DNA of 64,000 nt, taken from Leclercia pneumoniae. Lineage in GTDB: Bacteria > Pseudomonadota > Gammaproteobacteria > Enterobacterales > Enterobacteriaceae. The position numbers and the translations under genes were made by a program. Below, piece by piece: positions 35,820 through 45,727 of this stretch. The stretch is taken from positions 1,116,001 through 1,180,000 of the forward strand of contig NZ_CP071383.1 in assembly GCF_017348915.1 (NCBI RefSeq). The letters run 5' to 3'. The notes beneath the pieces are model-generated. The model had not been told where the DNA came from, made no database searches, and worked only from the letters and a program-made list of their open reading frames with translations. Position 1 is the stretch's first letter; every line of letters starts with the position of its first letter.

Positions 35820-37502
35820 TCACCAGTCCCAGTTGAGGTTAAAGCCGAAGGTGGCGTGGCTTGAGGAGAAGCCGTCTGGCTTCGAAAGGGGTGTGCCGGC
35901 GAAGAGGTCATAGTTGACCCGGAGTGCGCTGCCGCGCAGGCCAACCACGCCGCCCGCCAGGTGATGACCCAGCAGATACTCTGAGCCGACGCCGCTAATC
36001 TCGCCGTAATCCACACCGAGATAGAGCTCCTGTGCGGACAGTGGCGTACGCCAGGCGACATCGTTACGCACATACCACCCTTCGCTGGCATTGAGCGTGA
36101 GCTCACCATCGAATCCGCGTACCGACCAGCGGTTGCCGATAGCAAACTGATCCTGCGGCGTAAGCGGGGTGTTACTCATCTGGCGCAGGTACTGCAGGGT
36201 GTAGCGAAAGTTTTGTGAGCCGAGTGCAAAGGGCAGATCCAGCCCGGCGTTTATTTGCAGGATTTTGCTGAGTGCGGTGGCATAGCCGGGATACTCTTCC
36301 GGTGCGCGCTGAGCGCCAAACCAGCGGGTACCGCGCTGATAGCTGATGCCTGCATCCAGCGTCGCGGGGCCGATATAGTGGCGATGCTGTAATCCGGCCT
36401 TCCACGCGGCGGTTTGACGGCGCTGGACATCAACTTCGGTGTCATCGATAAAGTTGCGACTTTCCCGCGCTGAGACGTGATAGCTGAAAGTGGTTTTCTG
36501 GCTGCCGCTGCGGTGCAGTACCCGGCTGAGCTGCAGATCGAGATTTTTGCTCTTTCCGCTGTAGCGGTAATCCCCGTTGAGGCCGGGGCTGGTCTGGTAA
36601 TAGTCGTAATCACTGGCGGTGATGCCCGCCAGCCAGTAGCCAAAGGGCACCGAATAGTGGGCCGTGTAGTTTGTGGTGCCTTTGCCATCTTTGCCGTTCA
36701 GATCGTGGCTGGCCGAGAGGTACATCAGGTCGCTTAAGGAAAAGGGATTATCCAGCGACAACGTGATACCAGCCTGATAGCGCCCGGTGGCGTTGCTGCC
36801 TGAGTCATCCAGCGACAGTCCCACGCGCCACGGCTTCTGCTGGTGGCGCGTAATGAGGATGTCGCTCTCGCCAGGCTTATTACCGGGCAAAATCTCCATG
36901 CTGGCTTCCACCGTGGGCAGCCGCTGTAAATTCTCCAGCCCCTGCTCGATATCGCGCAGATCCAGCAGGTTGCCCTCACGGGCAGGGAAGGCGCTGTAAA
37001 GCTGGATATAATTGCTGCTTTCCTACGTCAGGGTGACGTGACGGATATCGCCAGGCACCACCCTGAGCGCCAGTGTACCCTGACGTAAATCCTGAGCAGG
37101 CGCCAGCACTCGGGTGGTGATCCAGCCGTGATCAACCAGCCGATTTTGTAGGGCGCTCATCAACATGTTCACCCCTTTACCGCCGAGGCACTTCCCTTGC
37201 GCCTGATTCGCAATGCGCTGCAGCGGCAGCCAGTGGGGCAGGGCCTCTTGCCCACTGAGCGTGACGCGCGCAATGGGGAAGCAGGGGGTTTCCGAGGGAA
37301 AAATAAGCTGGCTGGAACGATCGTCGCTACCGGAGAGGCGCACGTCCGGAGTGGGTGGGGTAAGCTGTTGTTCAAGCGCCTTCTGACGCTGTTGCTGAAT
37401 GATAAACTGATTGTCAGGCTCAGCGGCAAAGAGCGGCTGGCCGAGCGTAAGGCAGGCAAACGCCGCACATATCCCTTGTAGCGCACGAGGCATCATAAGC
37501 AT
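35820..37502 (-). pseudogene. cdiB: cdiB, TpsB outer-membrane transporter interrupted by an amber codon
   Basis: A 560-codon frame of the FhaC/ShlB/CdiB family with one in-frame TAG at 37023-37025 (codon 160). Upstream are the signal peptide (ending GQPLFAAEP), the helix-like [12 protein letters not shown] segment and the first POTRA domain ([25 protein letters not shown]). The frame continues unchanged after the stop with [18 protein letters not shown], the second POTRA and the 16-strand barrel ending NLNWDW. The VRGFDGE motif (VRGYxxG-like) is present. Without suppression no barrel is made and CdiA cannot be secreted. ATG at 37496 is an alternative start. The gene lies 27 bases before cdiA. 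Confidence 0.88.
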
Positions 37503-37634
37503 TCCATGCTGTGATTGAAAAAGAAGCAGTCAGATCAGGAATGTTAATGTTTTTGCCGGGCAGATAAAGGGGCGTAATTCTTAAAAAGCAGTTAAATCTG
37601 AAAGATAGGGCGGGTGAGTACGAAAACGGACGGC
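37503..37634. other. Spacer before cdiB
   Basis: A 132-base gap between fepC and cdiB, on the same strand. The fepC terminator lies at its fepC end, so cdiB must have its own promoter here. No convincing -35/-10 pair was fixed by eye. Confidence 0.4.
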
Positions 37635-37645
37635 CTAAGCCGCCC
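37622..37645 (-). terminator. Terminator overlapping the fepC stop codon
   Basis: On the minus strand GGGCGGC pairs with GCCGTCC (one G-U pair) around TTAG, then GTTTTCG. The fepC stop TAG lies inside the hairpin. It would separate fepDGC from cdiBAI. Confidence 0.65.
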
Positions 37646-38435
37646 CTTTTCCTAATGGAACCACCAGCGGCGTCCCGGCCACCGGATCGTCAATAATCAT
37701 GCAGCGCATGCCGTAGATCTGTTCGATCAGATCCGGCGTTACGATCGCTTTTGGTGCGCCTTCCGCCACGATCTTCCCGTCGCGCAGGGCAATCAGGTGG
37801 GTGGCATAGCGGCAAGCCTGATTAAGATCGTGTAATACCGCCGCCAGCGTATAGCCCTGAGTGCGGTTCAGCTCACTCAGCAGCTCCAGCAGATCAATTT
37901 GATGGCTGATATCGAGCCAGGTGGTCGGTTCGTCCAGCAGCATGATGGCGGTCTCTTGCGCCAGCACCATGGCGATCCACGCCCGCTGTCGTTGTCCACC
38001 AGAAAGGGTATCCACGCTTTGAGCGGCCAGATCGGTGATGCCCGTGGCCTGCATTGCGCGGGTTACCGCGGCCTCATCCTCTTTACGCCAGCGGGTAAAC
38101 AGTGGCTGATGCGGGTAACGGCCGCGCGCCACCAGCTCCTGTACGGTGATATCTCCCGGGGTGGTGGCGTTCTGCGCCAGCAGACCAATACGGCGAGCCA
38201 CCTCTTTGCTGGCGTAGCGCTGGATCTGCTCGCCGTCGAGATACACGCTTCCGGCCAGCGGCGTCATCAGGCGGCTCAGGGTGCGCAGCAGGGTCGATTT
38301 CCCGCAGCCGTTGGGGCCGATAATCGCCGTAAAGTGCCCGTCGGGAATGGAGACAGTCAGATCCTGCGCCACGGTTTTTTTGCCATAGCCAAGGGTAAGA
38401 TTTTCGCCGCGCAAGCGGGTGGGTATTGTGCTCAT
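37635..38435 (-). CDS. fepC: FepC, ferric enterobactin ABC transporter ATPase
   Basis: A 266-residue cytoplasmic ATPase that powers FepDG. Walker A is IIGPNGCGKSTLL near residues 35-47, the signature is LSGGQRQRAWIAMVLAQ, Walker B is IMLLDEPTTWLD, and the switch histidine is in AVLHDLNQA. The long open frame runs to 38576, but the start at 38435 gives the normal protein (MSTIPTRLRGENLTLGYG) and an ATGA overlap with fepG. Third gene of fepD-fepG-fepC. Confidence 0.95.
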   Translation of the reverse strand: MSTIPTRLRGENLTLGYGKKTVAQDLTVSIPDGHFTAIIGPNGCGKSTLLRTLSRLMTPLAGSVYLDGEQIQRYASKEVARRIGLLAQNATTPGDITVQELVARGRYPHQPLFTRWRKEDEAAVTRAMQATGITDLAAQSVDTLSGGQRQRAWIAMVLAQETAIMLLDEPTTWLDISHQIDLLELLSELNRTQGYTLAAVLHDLNQACRYATHLIALRDGKIVAEGAPKAIVTPDLIEQIYGMRCMIIDDPVAGTPLVVPLGKGAA

Positions 38436-39424
38436 TTCTTGCGTGACTCCTGAACAAGCAAGACGATGAGATAGATACCGCCAAGACTGACGGTAACTAC
38501 CCCGACCGGAAGTTGATAAGGCATAAACAGCTGCTGGGCACAGAGATCGGCTGCCAGAAGCAGCAGCGAACCGCAAAGCGCGGCCTGGGTTAAGCCCCAG
38601 CGCGCGGTGCCGCTCAGACGGCGGGCGATATGCGGTGCGACCAGCGCAATAAATGAAATCGGCCCGGCGATGGCGGTGGCGGCCGCGGTCAGCACCACCG
38701 CCACCAGCATCAGCATTAAGCGCGAACGCTCCACGCCCACGCCCAGGGCACAGGCGCTGTCATCGCCCATCTCCAGCAATCGCATACGCTTCACCAGCAG
38801 CCAGGCACACAGCAGCATCAGGCCGATAATGGGGGTGGCTGGCAAGGTTTTCGCCCACGTCAGGCCATTTAGCGACCCCGCGTTCCACAGCCCGGCGGAG
38901 AGGGAGGTTTCCAGCGAAGCACGCAGCAAAAGCCAGGTATTGAAAGCCATCAGCATAGCCCGAACGCCAATGCCGATAATAATAAGACGGAAGGTTTCGA
39001 TCCCGTTACGCCATGCCAGGGTCCAGACCACCAGCGAGGTCAGGATCCCGCCCAGCATCGCCGCCAGGGCTATCGCCGTCAGATGCTGACCAAAGAGCAC
39101 CATGGCCACCAGCACGCCGCTCCAGGCCCCGGTGTTGAAGCCCATCACATCCGGGCTGCCTAATGGGTTACGCAGTAACGACTGGAATATGGCGCCGCTG
39201 ACGCCAAGGGCTGCGCCCACCAGTATCGCCATCATCACGCGCGGCAGGCGCCACTCGGTGACCACCAGGGTGACGTTGCGCGGCGCGCTGCCAAGCAAGG
39301 CATCGATAACCTGCTGTATATCGAGGGTAACGGCGCCGCTGCACAGGCTCCAGAGGGCCACCAGCAGACTGGCGGCGACCAGCAGAAAACAGCTCAGCAG
39401 TAAACGTGGCGACGGGGCATTCAC
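38432..39424 (-). CDS. fepG: FepG, ferric enterobactin permease
   Basis: A 330-residue inner-membrane permease of the FecCD/BtuC family, about ten spans. It pairs with FepD to carry Fe-enterobactin from FepB into the cytoplasm. The segment LRNPLGSPDVMGFNTGAW and the C-terminal GPISFIALVAPHIARRL are the usual family signatures. It overlaps fepD by four bases at its start and fepC by four at its end. Confidence 0.95.
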   Translation of the reverse strand: MNAPSPRLLLSCFLLVAASLLVALWSLCSGAVTLDIQQVIDALLGSAPRNVTLVVTEWRLPRVMMAILVGAALGVSGAIFQSLLRNPLGSPDVMGFNTGAWSGVLVAMVLFGQHLTAIALAAMLGGILTSLVVWTLAWRNGIETFRLIIIGIGVRAMLMAFNTWLLLRASLETSLSAGLWNAGSLNGLTWAKTLPATPIIGLMLLCAWLLVKRMRLLEMGDDSACALGVGVERSRLMLMLVAVVLTAAATAIAGPISFIALVAPHIARRLSGTARWGLTQAALCGSLLLLAADLCAQQLFMPYQLPVGVVTVSLGGIYLIVLLVQESRKK

Positions 39425-40425
39425 AGGCCACCTCCGCGTTTACGTCGTACCAGGAAAATAAGCACCGGCGCGCCGATAAAGGCGCTGACCACCGAGACCC
39501 GCAGCTCGCCCGGCACCAGCAGACGGCCAATAACGTCGGCATACAGCAGCAGGGCAGGGGTGGCAAGCAGGGTGACCGGCAACGACCAACGGTGATCGGC
39601 CCCCACCAGCCAGCGCGCCATGTGCGGCATCATCAGGCCAATAAAGGCAATGGGGCCAACGACCGCCGTCGCGCTGCCGCACAGGACGGTGATGGCCAGC
39701 AGGCCGATAAGCTGAGTGCGTGCCACCCGGCTGCCCAGCGCGGTGGCCGTGTCTGCGCCCAGGCTAAGACTGTTCAGGGCCCGGCTTAACATCAGTGCCA
39801 CCACGGCGGCGATGACCACCGGTAACGTCACCACTTTAAGCGTCTGCAGGGTGCGGATATCCAGCGAGCCCGCCTGCCAGAAACGCAGCTGATCCCACAC
39901 GTCCGGATTGAGCAGGGCGATGCCGTTGGATAAGCCTTCCAGCACGGCGCCCAGCGCCACCCCCGCCAGGGTTAAGCGCACCGGGCTGAGCTGCCCGCCC
40001 CCCTGACTGCCGGTAAAGGCCACCAGCAACGAGGCCGCCAGCGCGCCGCAAAAGGCCATCATCAGTTGTTCTACGGGGGAGGAGAATCCAAACAGCGCGG
40101 CGCCCAGCACGATGGCAAAACTGGCCCCGGAATTCACCCCCAGGATGCCGGGGTCGGCCAGCGGATTACGGGTCAGGGTCTGCATGAGGGCACCGGCCAG
40201 CCCCAGCGCCGCACCGGCCAGCAGGCCAGCAAGGGTACGGGGCAGGCGGGCATCCAGCACAATAGTACAGTCCGCGCTTTGACAGGTGCCGGACAGGGCA
40301 TCGACAATCACGGCGGCGGGCAAAGGTTTTGCGCCAACCAGCAGGCTGAGTGCAGCGGCAAGAATTAACAGGAGCAACAAACCGGGCACGGCAAGGGCAC
40401 GCCCGGTAGAAGGTGAAAACGACAT
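39421..40425 (-). CDS. fepD: FepD, ferric enterobactin permease
   Basis: A 334-residue FecCD-family permease, partner of FepG. Signatures include LTRNPLADPGILGVNSGASFAI and GPIAFIGLMMPHMARWLVG. The frame opens at 40437, but the ATG at 40425 has a spaced GGA and gives exactly the E. coli length and the opening MSFSPSTGRALAVPGLL, so it is preferred. First gene of fepDGC, divergent from entS across a near-consensus Fur box. Confidence 0.95.
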   Translation of the reverse strand: MSFSPSTGRALAVPGLLLLLILAAALSLLVGAKPLPAAVIVDALSGTCQSADCTIVLDARLPRTLAGLLAGAALGLAGALMQTLTRNPLADPGILGVNSGASFAIVLGAALFGFSSPVEQLMMAFCGALAASLLVAFTGSQGGGQLSPVRLTLAGVALGAVLEGLSNGIALLNPDVWDQLRFWQAGSLDIRTLQTLKVVTLPVVIAAVVALMLSRALNSLSLGADTATALGSRVARTQLIGLLAITVLCGSATAVVGPIAFIGLMMPHMARWLVGADHRWSLPVTLLATPALLLYADVIGRLLVPGELRVSVVSAFIGAPVLIFLVRRKRGGGL

Positions 40426-40442
40426 AGCAACGTCCATGACTT

Positions 40443-40461
40443 GATAATGATAGTAATTATC
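40443..40461. promoter_or_regulatory. Fur box between fepD and entS
   Basis: GATAATGATAGTAATTATC matches 17 of 19 positions of the Fur consensus GATAATGATAATCATTATC. It sits between the divergent fepD and entS starts and should repress both under iron-replete conditions. A further GTTATC extends it to 40467. Confidence 0.93.
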
Positions 40462-40537
40462 GTTATCTATCTTATTTGGCTATGTTAGCATGTGCGGCCA
40501 TGGAATTGGTAAAAAAAGAAACCATTAAGGCGTTGTA

Positions 40538-41779
40538 ATGACCCAAAAATCCTGGCTGCTCAACCTCAGCCTGCTGAAGACTCACCCGGCGTATCGCGCC
40601 GTCTTTATCGCCCGCTTTATCTCTATTTTGTCCCTTGGCCTGCTGGGCGTCGCCGTGCCGGTACAGATCCAGGCCATGACGCACTCCAGCTGGCTGGTAG
40701 GGCTCTCGGTGACGCTGACCGGCGGGGCGATGTTTGTCGGCCTGATGGTGGGCGGGGTACTGGCCGACCGCTTTGAGCGAAAAAAACTGATTCTGCTGGC
40801 GCGGGGAACCTGCGGCGTCGGCTTCGTCGGGCTGTGTCTGAACGCGCTGCTGCCGGAACCGTCGTTGATTGCCATCTATGCGCTCGGACTCTGGGACGGC
40901 TTCTTTGCCTCTTTAGGGGTGACGGCGCTGCTGGCAGCAACGCCAGCGCTGGTGGGGCGTGAAAACCTGATGCAGGCGGGGGCGATCACCATGCTCACCG
41001 TGCGTCTGGGCTCCGTGATTTCGCCGATGGTGGGCGGCTTGTTGCTGGCTACCGGTAACGTGGCCTGGAACTACGGCCTGGCGGCGGCAGGCACCTTTAT
41101 CACCACGCTGACCTTACTGCGTTTACCGCTGCTCCCGCCGCCCCCTCAGCAGCGTGAGCATCCGCTGAAATCCCTGCTGGCGGCGATTCGCTTCCTCTTT
41201 ACCAATCCGCTGATTGGCGGCATTGCCCTGCTGGGCGGGCTGCTGACCATGGCCAGCGCAGTGCGCGTGCTCTATCCGGCGCTGGCGGGTGAGTGGCAGA
41301 TGAGTGCCTCGCAGATTGGCCTGCTCTATGCGGCGATCCCCCTCGGCGCGGCGATCGGCGCGCTCACCAGCGGCAACCTGGCCCAGAGTGCGCGCCCGGG
41401 GTTAATCATGCTGGTGGCGACTTTCGTGTCGTTTATTGCCATCGCGCTCTTTAGCCTGATGCCTGTCTGGGCGCTGGGTGTGGTCTGCCTGGCACTGTTT
41501 GGCTGGCTGAGTGCGGTGAGCTCTCTGCTGCAATACACGCTGATTCAGACCCAGACGCCGGAAAATATGCTCGGACGGATTAACGGCCTGTGGACGGCGC
41601 AGAACGTGACCGGCGATGCCATCGGCGCGGCTATTCTGGGCGGCCTGGGCGCAATCATGACGCCGGTGGCCTCAGCCAGCAGCAGTGGATGTGTGCTGGC
41701 GATAGTGGGGGCGATTTTACTGGTAGGACTGGTGAAGCTGCGCCGGTTCAGAAACGAACCGGCCGCCTCTCAGGCTTAA
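40538..41779 (+). CDS. entS: EntS, enterobactin exporter
   Basis: A 413-residue major facilitator superfamily protein with twelve predicted spans that exports enterobactin over the inner membrane. The MFS loop motif [18 protein letters not shown] lies near residues 71-88. AAGG seven bases before the ATG supports the start. Its stop overlaps that of convergent fepB by four bases (41776-41779), as in other enterobacteria. Confidence 0.95.
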   Translation: MTQKSWLLNLSLLKTHPAYRAVFIARFISILSLGLLGVAVPVQIQAMTHSSWLVGLSVTLTGGAMFVGLMVGGVLADRFERKKLILLARGTCGVGFVGLCLNALLPEPSLIAIYALGLWDGFFASLGVTALLAATPALVGRENLMQAGAITMLTVRLGSVISPMVGGLLLATGNVAWNYGLAAAGTFITTLTLLRLPLLPPPPQQREHPLKSLLAAIRFLFTNPLIGGIALLGGLLTMASAVRVLYPALAGEWQMSASQIGLLYAAIPLGAAIGALTSGNLAQSARPGLIMLVATFVSFIAIALFSLMPVWALGVVCLALFGWLSAVSSLLQYTLIQTQTPENMLGRINGLWTAQNVTGDAIGAAILGGLGAIMTPVASASSSGCVLAIVGAILLVGLVKLRRFRNEPAASQA

Positions 41780-42735
41780 TGAAACAGCGACTGCAATCGG
41801 GTTAACACCCGCATCGCACTGTAGTAATCCAGGCGGAAGGTCTCGGTTCCCAGCGCCCAGACGCGTTTGTTCTGCACCGCGGGCAGGTGGGCCAGTAGCG
41901 GGTTGGCATAAATCGCGTCGACGTCTTTTTGATCCCCGGCGAACAGGAACAGCCCTTCGCCGTTCAGACCCGTCGCCAGATTTTCACCACCCAGTTGAAT
42001 AATGTCATGGCGTTTACCCTGGCTTTGGGAGGTGGATAGCCCGGCGGGCAGCGTGGCCAGGCTAAAGCCCAGCTGTTGCAACAGTTGCCCCTGCGCAGAA
42101 TCGGCAGTCCAGAGGTTCGCGCTGTGGGCTGCCGCAGTGTAGACCAGCGCATTTACCGGCTGCGGTGGCAGTTTCATCTGCTGCTTAACCTGGGCCAGCT
42201 GTTTATCGAACTCATGGATACGCTCCGCAGCCTGCTTTTCCTGACCGGTGATCGTGCCCAACTGCGTCAGCAGCGTCTGCCAGCTTTTATCGTCGTAATT
42301 GATCACAAGCGTGGGCGCAATGGCCGACAGCTGATCGTAAAGGGCCAGGGCCGAGTCGCCGCCGGTGGCGCTGATCAGAATCAGATCGGGCATCTGGGCG
42401 GCCACCGCTTCGGCGCTCGCCTCACCAATATAGAGACGCGAGAGTTTGCGCTGTTTGGCAATGTCACCCCACTGGCGCAAAAAGCCCTGGTCGTCTGCCA
42501 CGCGGTTGTTAGGCGTGGTCGCCCCGCTGGCCACCACCGGCGCGTCGATTGCCAGCAGAGAGCCGGTAAGGGTCACGCTGGTCGAGACGATGCGCGTGGG
42601 TTTGCTTTCAAGGGTGTGCGTGCCGTGGCTGTCGGTCACCTGACGGGGCCAGTCGGCGGCGGTGGCTGAGGTTTCTCCTAAAACGAAAATGGCGCCCAGG
42701 AGCAGGGCATGACGGCAAACGGCGGGGAATTTCAC
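41776..42735 (-). CDS. fepB: FepB, periplasmic ferric enterobactin-binding protein
   Basis: A 319-residue class III (helical-backbone) binding protein. The signal peptide is about 1-26 (ending ATAADWPRQ). Conserved segments are [21 protein letters not shown] and [11 protein letters not shown]. It collects Fe-enterobactin from FepA for FepDG. The start codon is GTG at 42735, with AGGA nine bases upstream. Divergent from entC. Confidence 0.95.
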   Translation of the reverse strand: MKFPAVCRHALLLGAIFVLGETSATAADWPRQVTDSHGTHTLESKPTRIVSTSVTLTGSLLAIDAPVVASGATTPNNRVADDQGFLRQWGDIAKQRKLSRLYIGEASAEAVAAQMPDLILISATGGDSALALYDQLSAIAPTLVINYDDKSWQTLLTQLGTITGQEKQAAERIHEFDKQLAQVKQQMKLPPQPVNALVYTAAAHSANLWTADSAQGQLLQQLGFSLATLPAGLSTSQSQGKRHDIIQLGGENLATGLNGEGLFLFAGDQKDVDAIYANPLLAHLPAVQNKRVWALGTETFRLDYYSAMRVLTRLQSLFH

Positions 42736-42874
42736 AAAGCGGCGTCCTGTATTTGCTGAGGTTAATGCTTCTCATTTTCATGAAAGCGTCACGGGGATGC
42801 AAGCGATAGTCGCACAAGATGCGCTGTCTGCGGTTGACACCCTTGCGATGAGCGATTAGGTTAGCCACCAAAAT

Positions 42875-42893
42875 ATAAATGATAATAATTCTT
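42875..42893. promoter_or_regulatory. Fur box between fepB and entC
   Basis: ATAAATGATAATAATTCTT matches about 13 of 19 Fur-consensus positions, including the GATAAT core. It lies about 30 bases before entC, as in E. coli fepB-entC. Confidence 0.75.
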
Positions 42894-42921
42894 ACTGCTT
42901 TTATCATTTCAGGAGGATGAT

Positions 42922-44097
42922 ATGGATACGTCATTGGCCGAGGAAGTCCAACAGAACCCGGCCACGCTGCAATCAGACAGTTTCTTCTTTATGTCGCCTT
43001 ATCGCAGCTTTACCACGTCCGGCTGTTTTGCCCGCTTCAACGAACCCGCTGAAAATGGCGAACATCTCTCGAGCGCTTTCCAGCAAAAACTGGCGCAGGC
43101 CTTTGCACAGGCGAAAGCCAGCGGCATCGCGAACCCCATCATGGTAGGCGCGATCCCCTTTGATACCCGTAAACCCTCTTCACTGTTTATTCCGCAACGC
43201 TGGCAGAGCTTTGCCCGTCCGGCACGTCAGCAGGCTGCGCGCTATGCCAGCCCAACGCAGACGCTGACCGTCGCCCAGCGCAGCGAGATCCCCGGCCAGC
43301 CGGTGTTCGAAGAGATGGTTGCCCGTGCCGCCGCGCTGACCGCGACGCCTCGCGTCAACAAGGTGGTGCTGTCGCGACTGATTGATATCGTCACCGAGGA
43401 GCAGATCGACAGCGGCGCGCTGCTGGAGCGTCTGATTGCGCAGAACCCGGCGAGCTTTAACTTCCACGTCCCCCTGGAAGATGGCGGCGTACTATTGGGT
43501 GCCAGCCCAGAACTGTTACTGCGCAAAGAGGGCAGCCACTTCAGCTCCCTGCCGCTGGCGGGATCGGCGCGTCGTCAGCCCGATGACATGCTCGACCGCG
43601 AAGCGGGTAACAAGCTGCTGGCCTCTCAAAAAGATCGTCACGAGCACGAGCTGGTGACCCAGGCGATGAAAAGCGTCCTGGAAACCCGTAGCCATCAGCT
43701 GACTATGCCCGCCTCGCCGCAATTGATCACCACCCCGACGTTGTGGCACCTGGCAACGCCGGTAGAGGGCGAGGCGCGTGCCGATGAAAACGCCCTGACG
43801 CTGGCCTGTTTACTGCACCCGACGCCGGCGCTGAGTGGCTTCCCGCATCTGGCCGCGAAAGCCCTGATTGCCGAACTGGAGCCCTTCGATCGCGAGCTGT
43901 TTGGCGGCATTGTTGGCTGGTGCGACAGTGAAGGCAACGGCGAGTGGGTGGTCACTATCCGCTGCGCACGCCTGCAGGCGAACACCGTGCGACTGTTCGC
44001 CGGCGCGGGTATTGTGCCGGCCTCCTCTCCGGTCGGTGAATGGCGCGAAACCGGCGTCAAACTCTCCACCATGCTGAACGTTTTTGGTTTGCACTAA
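42922..44097 (+). CDS. entC: EntC, isochorismate synthase
   Basis: A 391-residue chorismate-binding enzyme that converts chorismate to isochorismate, the first step of dihydroxybenzoate synthesis. The chorismate-binding fold shows NFHVPLEDGGVLLGASPELLL, GSARRQP, HEHELVTQAMK, PTLWHLATPVEG and the C-terminal FAGAGIVPASSP. AGGAGG lies five bases before the ATG. First gene of entCEBAH under Fur control. Confidence 0.96.
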   Translation: MDTSLAEEVQQNPATLQSDSFFFMSPYRSFTTSGCFARFNEPAENGEHLSSAFQQKLAQAFAQAKASGIANPIMVGAIPFDTRKPSSLFIPQRWQSFARPARQQAARYASPTQTLTVAQRSEIPGQPVFEEMVARAAALTATPRVNKVVLSRLIDIVTEEQIDSGALLERLIAQNPASFNFHVPLEDGGVLLGASPELLLRKEGSHFSSLPLAGSARRQPDDMLDREAGNKLLASQKDRHEHELVTQAMKSVLETRSHQLTMPASPQLITTPTLWHLATPVEGEARADENALTLACLLHPTPALSGFPHLAAKALIAELEPFDRELFGGIVGWCDSEGNGEWVVTIRCARLQANTVRLFAGAGIVPASSPVGEWRETGVKLSTMLNVFGLH

Positions 44098-44106
44098 GGA
44101 ACAATC

Positions 44107-45717
44107 ATGACCATTCCCTTTACCCGTTGGCCTGAGGATTTTGCCCGGCGCTATCGCGAAAAAGGTTACTGGCAGGATCTGCCGCTGACTGACATTCTGA
44201 CCCGCCACGCCAGCAGCGACGCGACGGCCATCATCGACGGTGACCGCCAGTACAGCTATCGCCAGTTCCACCAGGCGGTGAACAATCTGGCCGCTTCGCT
44301 ACAGGCGCAGGGCATCAAGCGCGGTGAGACGGCGCTGGTACAACTGGGCAACGTGGCCGAGTTCTACATCACTTTCTTTGCGCTGCTGCAGTTGGGCGTG
44401 GCGCCGGTTAATGCGCTTTTCAGCCATCAGCGCAGCGAGCTTAATGCCTACGCCAGCCAGATCGAACCGGTGGTGCTGATTGCCGATCGCGGGCATGCCC
44501 TGTTTACCGGCGATGATTTCCTTAACACCTTCGTCGATGAGCACCGTTCGGTGCGCATAGTCATGCTGCGCGGTGATAACGGTGAACACGCGCTGGAGAC
44601 GGCGATGGCTCGCCAGGATCCTCACTTTATCGCCTCGCCGACCCCGGCCGATGAAGTGGCGTTCTTCCAGCTATCGGGCGGCAGTACCGGTACGCCGAAG
44701 CTGATCCCCCGCACCCATAACGACTACTACTACAGCATTCTGCGCAGCAACGAGATTTGCGCCATCACTGCCGATACACGCTATCTGAACGCGCTGCCTG
44801 CCGCCCATAATTTTGCGATGAGCTCGCCGGGTTCGCTGGGGGTGTTTATGGCGGGCGGTTGTGTCGCGCTGGCGCACGATCCCAGCGCCACCCACTGCTT
44901 CCCGCTGATTGCTCAGCATCAGCTGAACATGGCCTCGCTGGTGCCGCCGGCGGTTAGCCTGTGGTTACAGGCCATTGCCGATGGGGCAGATAAAAGCCAG
45001 CTCGCCTCTCTCACGCTGTTGCAGGTTGGCGGCGCACGGCTCTCTGCGACCCTGGCGGCACGTATTCCTGCTGAGATCGGCTGCCAGCTGCAGCAGGTAT
45101 TTGGCATGGCGGAAGGGCTGGTGAATTACACCGCGCTCGACGACGCGCCGGAGAAGATTATGAATACCCAGGGCCGCCCAATGTGTCCGGACGACGAGGT
45201 CTGGGTGGCCGATGAAAACGGCAATCCGCTGCCGCGTGGGGAAGTGGGGCGCCTGATGACCCGCGGGCCCTATACCTTCCGTGGCTATTACAAAAGCCCG
45301 GAACACAACGCCAGCGCCTTCGATGCCAACGGTTTTTACTGCTCCGGCGACCTGATCGCTATCGATGAGCAGGGCTATATCACCGTCCAGGGGCGCGAGA
45401 AAGATCAGATCAACCGCGGCGGCGAAAAGATTGCCGCAGAAGAGATTGAGAACCTGCTGTTACGCCACGAGGCGGTGATCCATGCGGCACTGGTCAGCAT
45501 GGAAGATAGCCTGCTGGGCGAGAAGAGCTGCGCGTATCTGGTGGTGAAACAGCCCCTGCGTGCCGTAGAGGTTCGCCGCTTCCTGCGTGAGCAGGGCGTC
45601 GCCGAATTTAAGCTGCCGGATCGCGTCGAGAGCGTGGATGCGCTGCCGCTGACGCCGGTGGGAAAAGTAGACAAGAAACAGTTGCGCCTGTGGCTGGCTG
45701 AACGCGCCCAGGGCTGA
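44107..45717 (+). CDS. entE: EntE, 2,3-dihydroxybenzoate-AMP ligase
   Basis: A 536-residue stand-alone aryl-acid adenylation enzyme that loads dihydroxybenzoate onto the EntB carrier domain. The AMP-binding loop [16 protein letters not shown] lies near residues 190-205. [10 protein letters not shown] (aryl-acid pocket), YCSGDLIA, and the C-terminal catalytic lysine region [12 protein letters not shown] follow. Length equals the E. coli enzyme. Confidence 0.96.
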   Translation: MTIPFTRWPEDFARRYREKGYWQDLPLTDILTRHASSDATAIIDGDRQYSYRQFHQAVNNLAASLQAQGIKRGETALVQLGNVAEFYITFFALLQLGVAPVNALFSHQRSELNAYASQIEPVVLIADRGHALFTGDDFLNTFVDEHRSVRIVMLRGDNGEHALETAMARQDPHFIASPTPADEVAFFQLSGGSTGTPKLIPRTHNDYYYSILRSNEICAITADTRYLNALPAAHNFAMSSPGSLGVFMAGGCVALAHDPSATHCFPLIAQHQLNMASLVPPAVSLWLQAIADGADKSQLASLTLLQVGGARLSATLAARIPAEIGCQLQQVFGMAEGLVNYTALDDAPEKIMNTQGRPMCPDDEVWVADENGNPLPRGEVGRLMTRGPYTFRGYYKSPEHNASAFDANGFYCSGDLIAIDEQGYITVQGREKDQINRGGEKIAAEEIENLLLRHEAVIHAALVSMEDSLLGEKSCAYLVVKQPLRAVEVRRFLREQGVAEFKLPDRVESVDALPLTPVGKVDKKQLRLWLAERAQG

Positions 45718-45727
45718 GGAACAGAAG

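Noticed and set aside
35820-36911. A separate short barrel gene starting at GTG 36911
   Set aside because: It is the same frame as the upstream part and the sequence between them reads as normal CdiB, so one interrupted gene is simpler.
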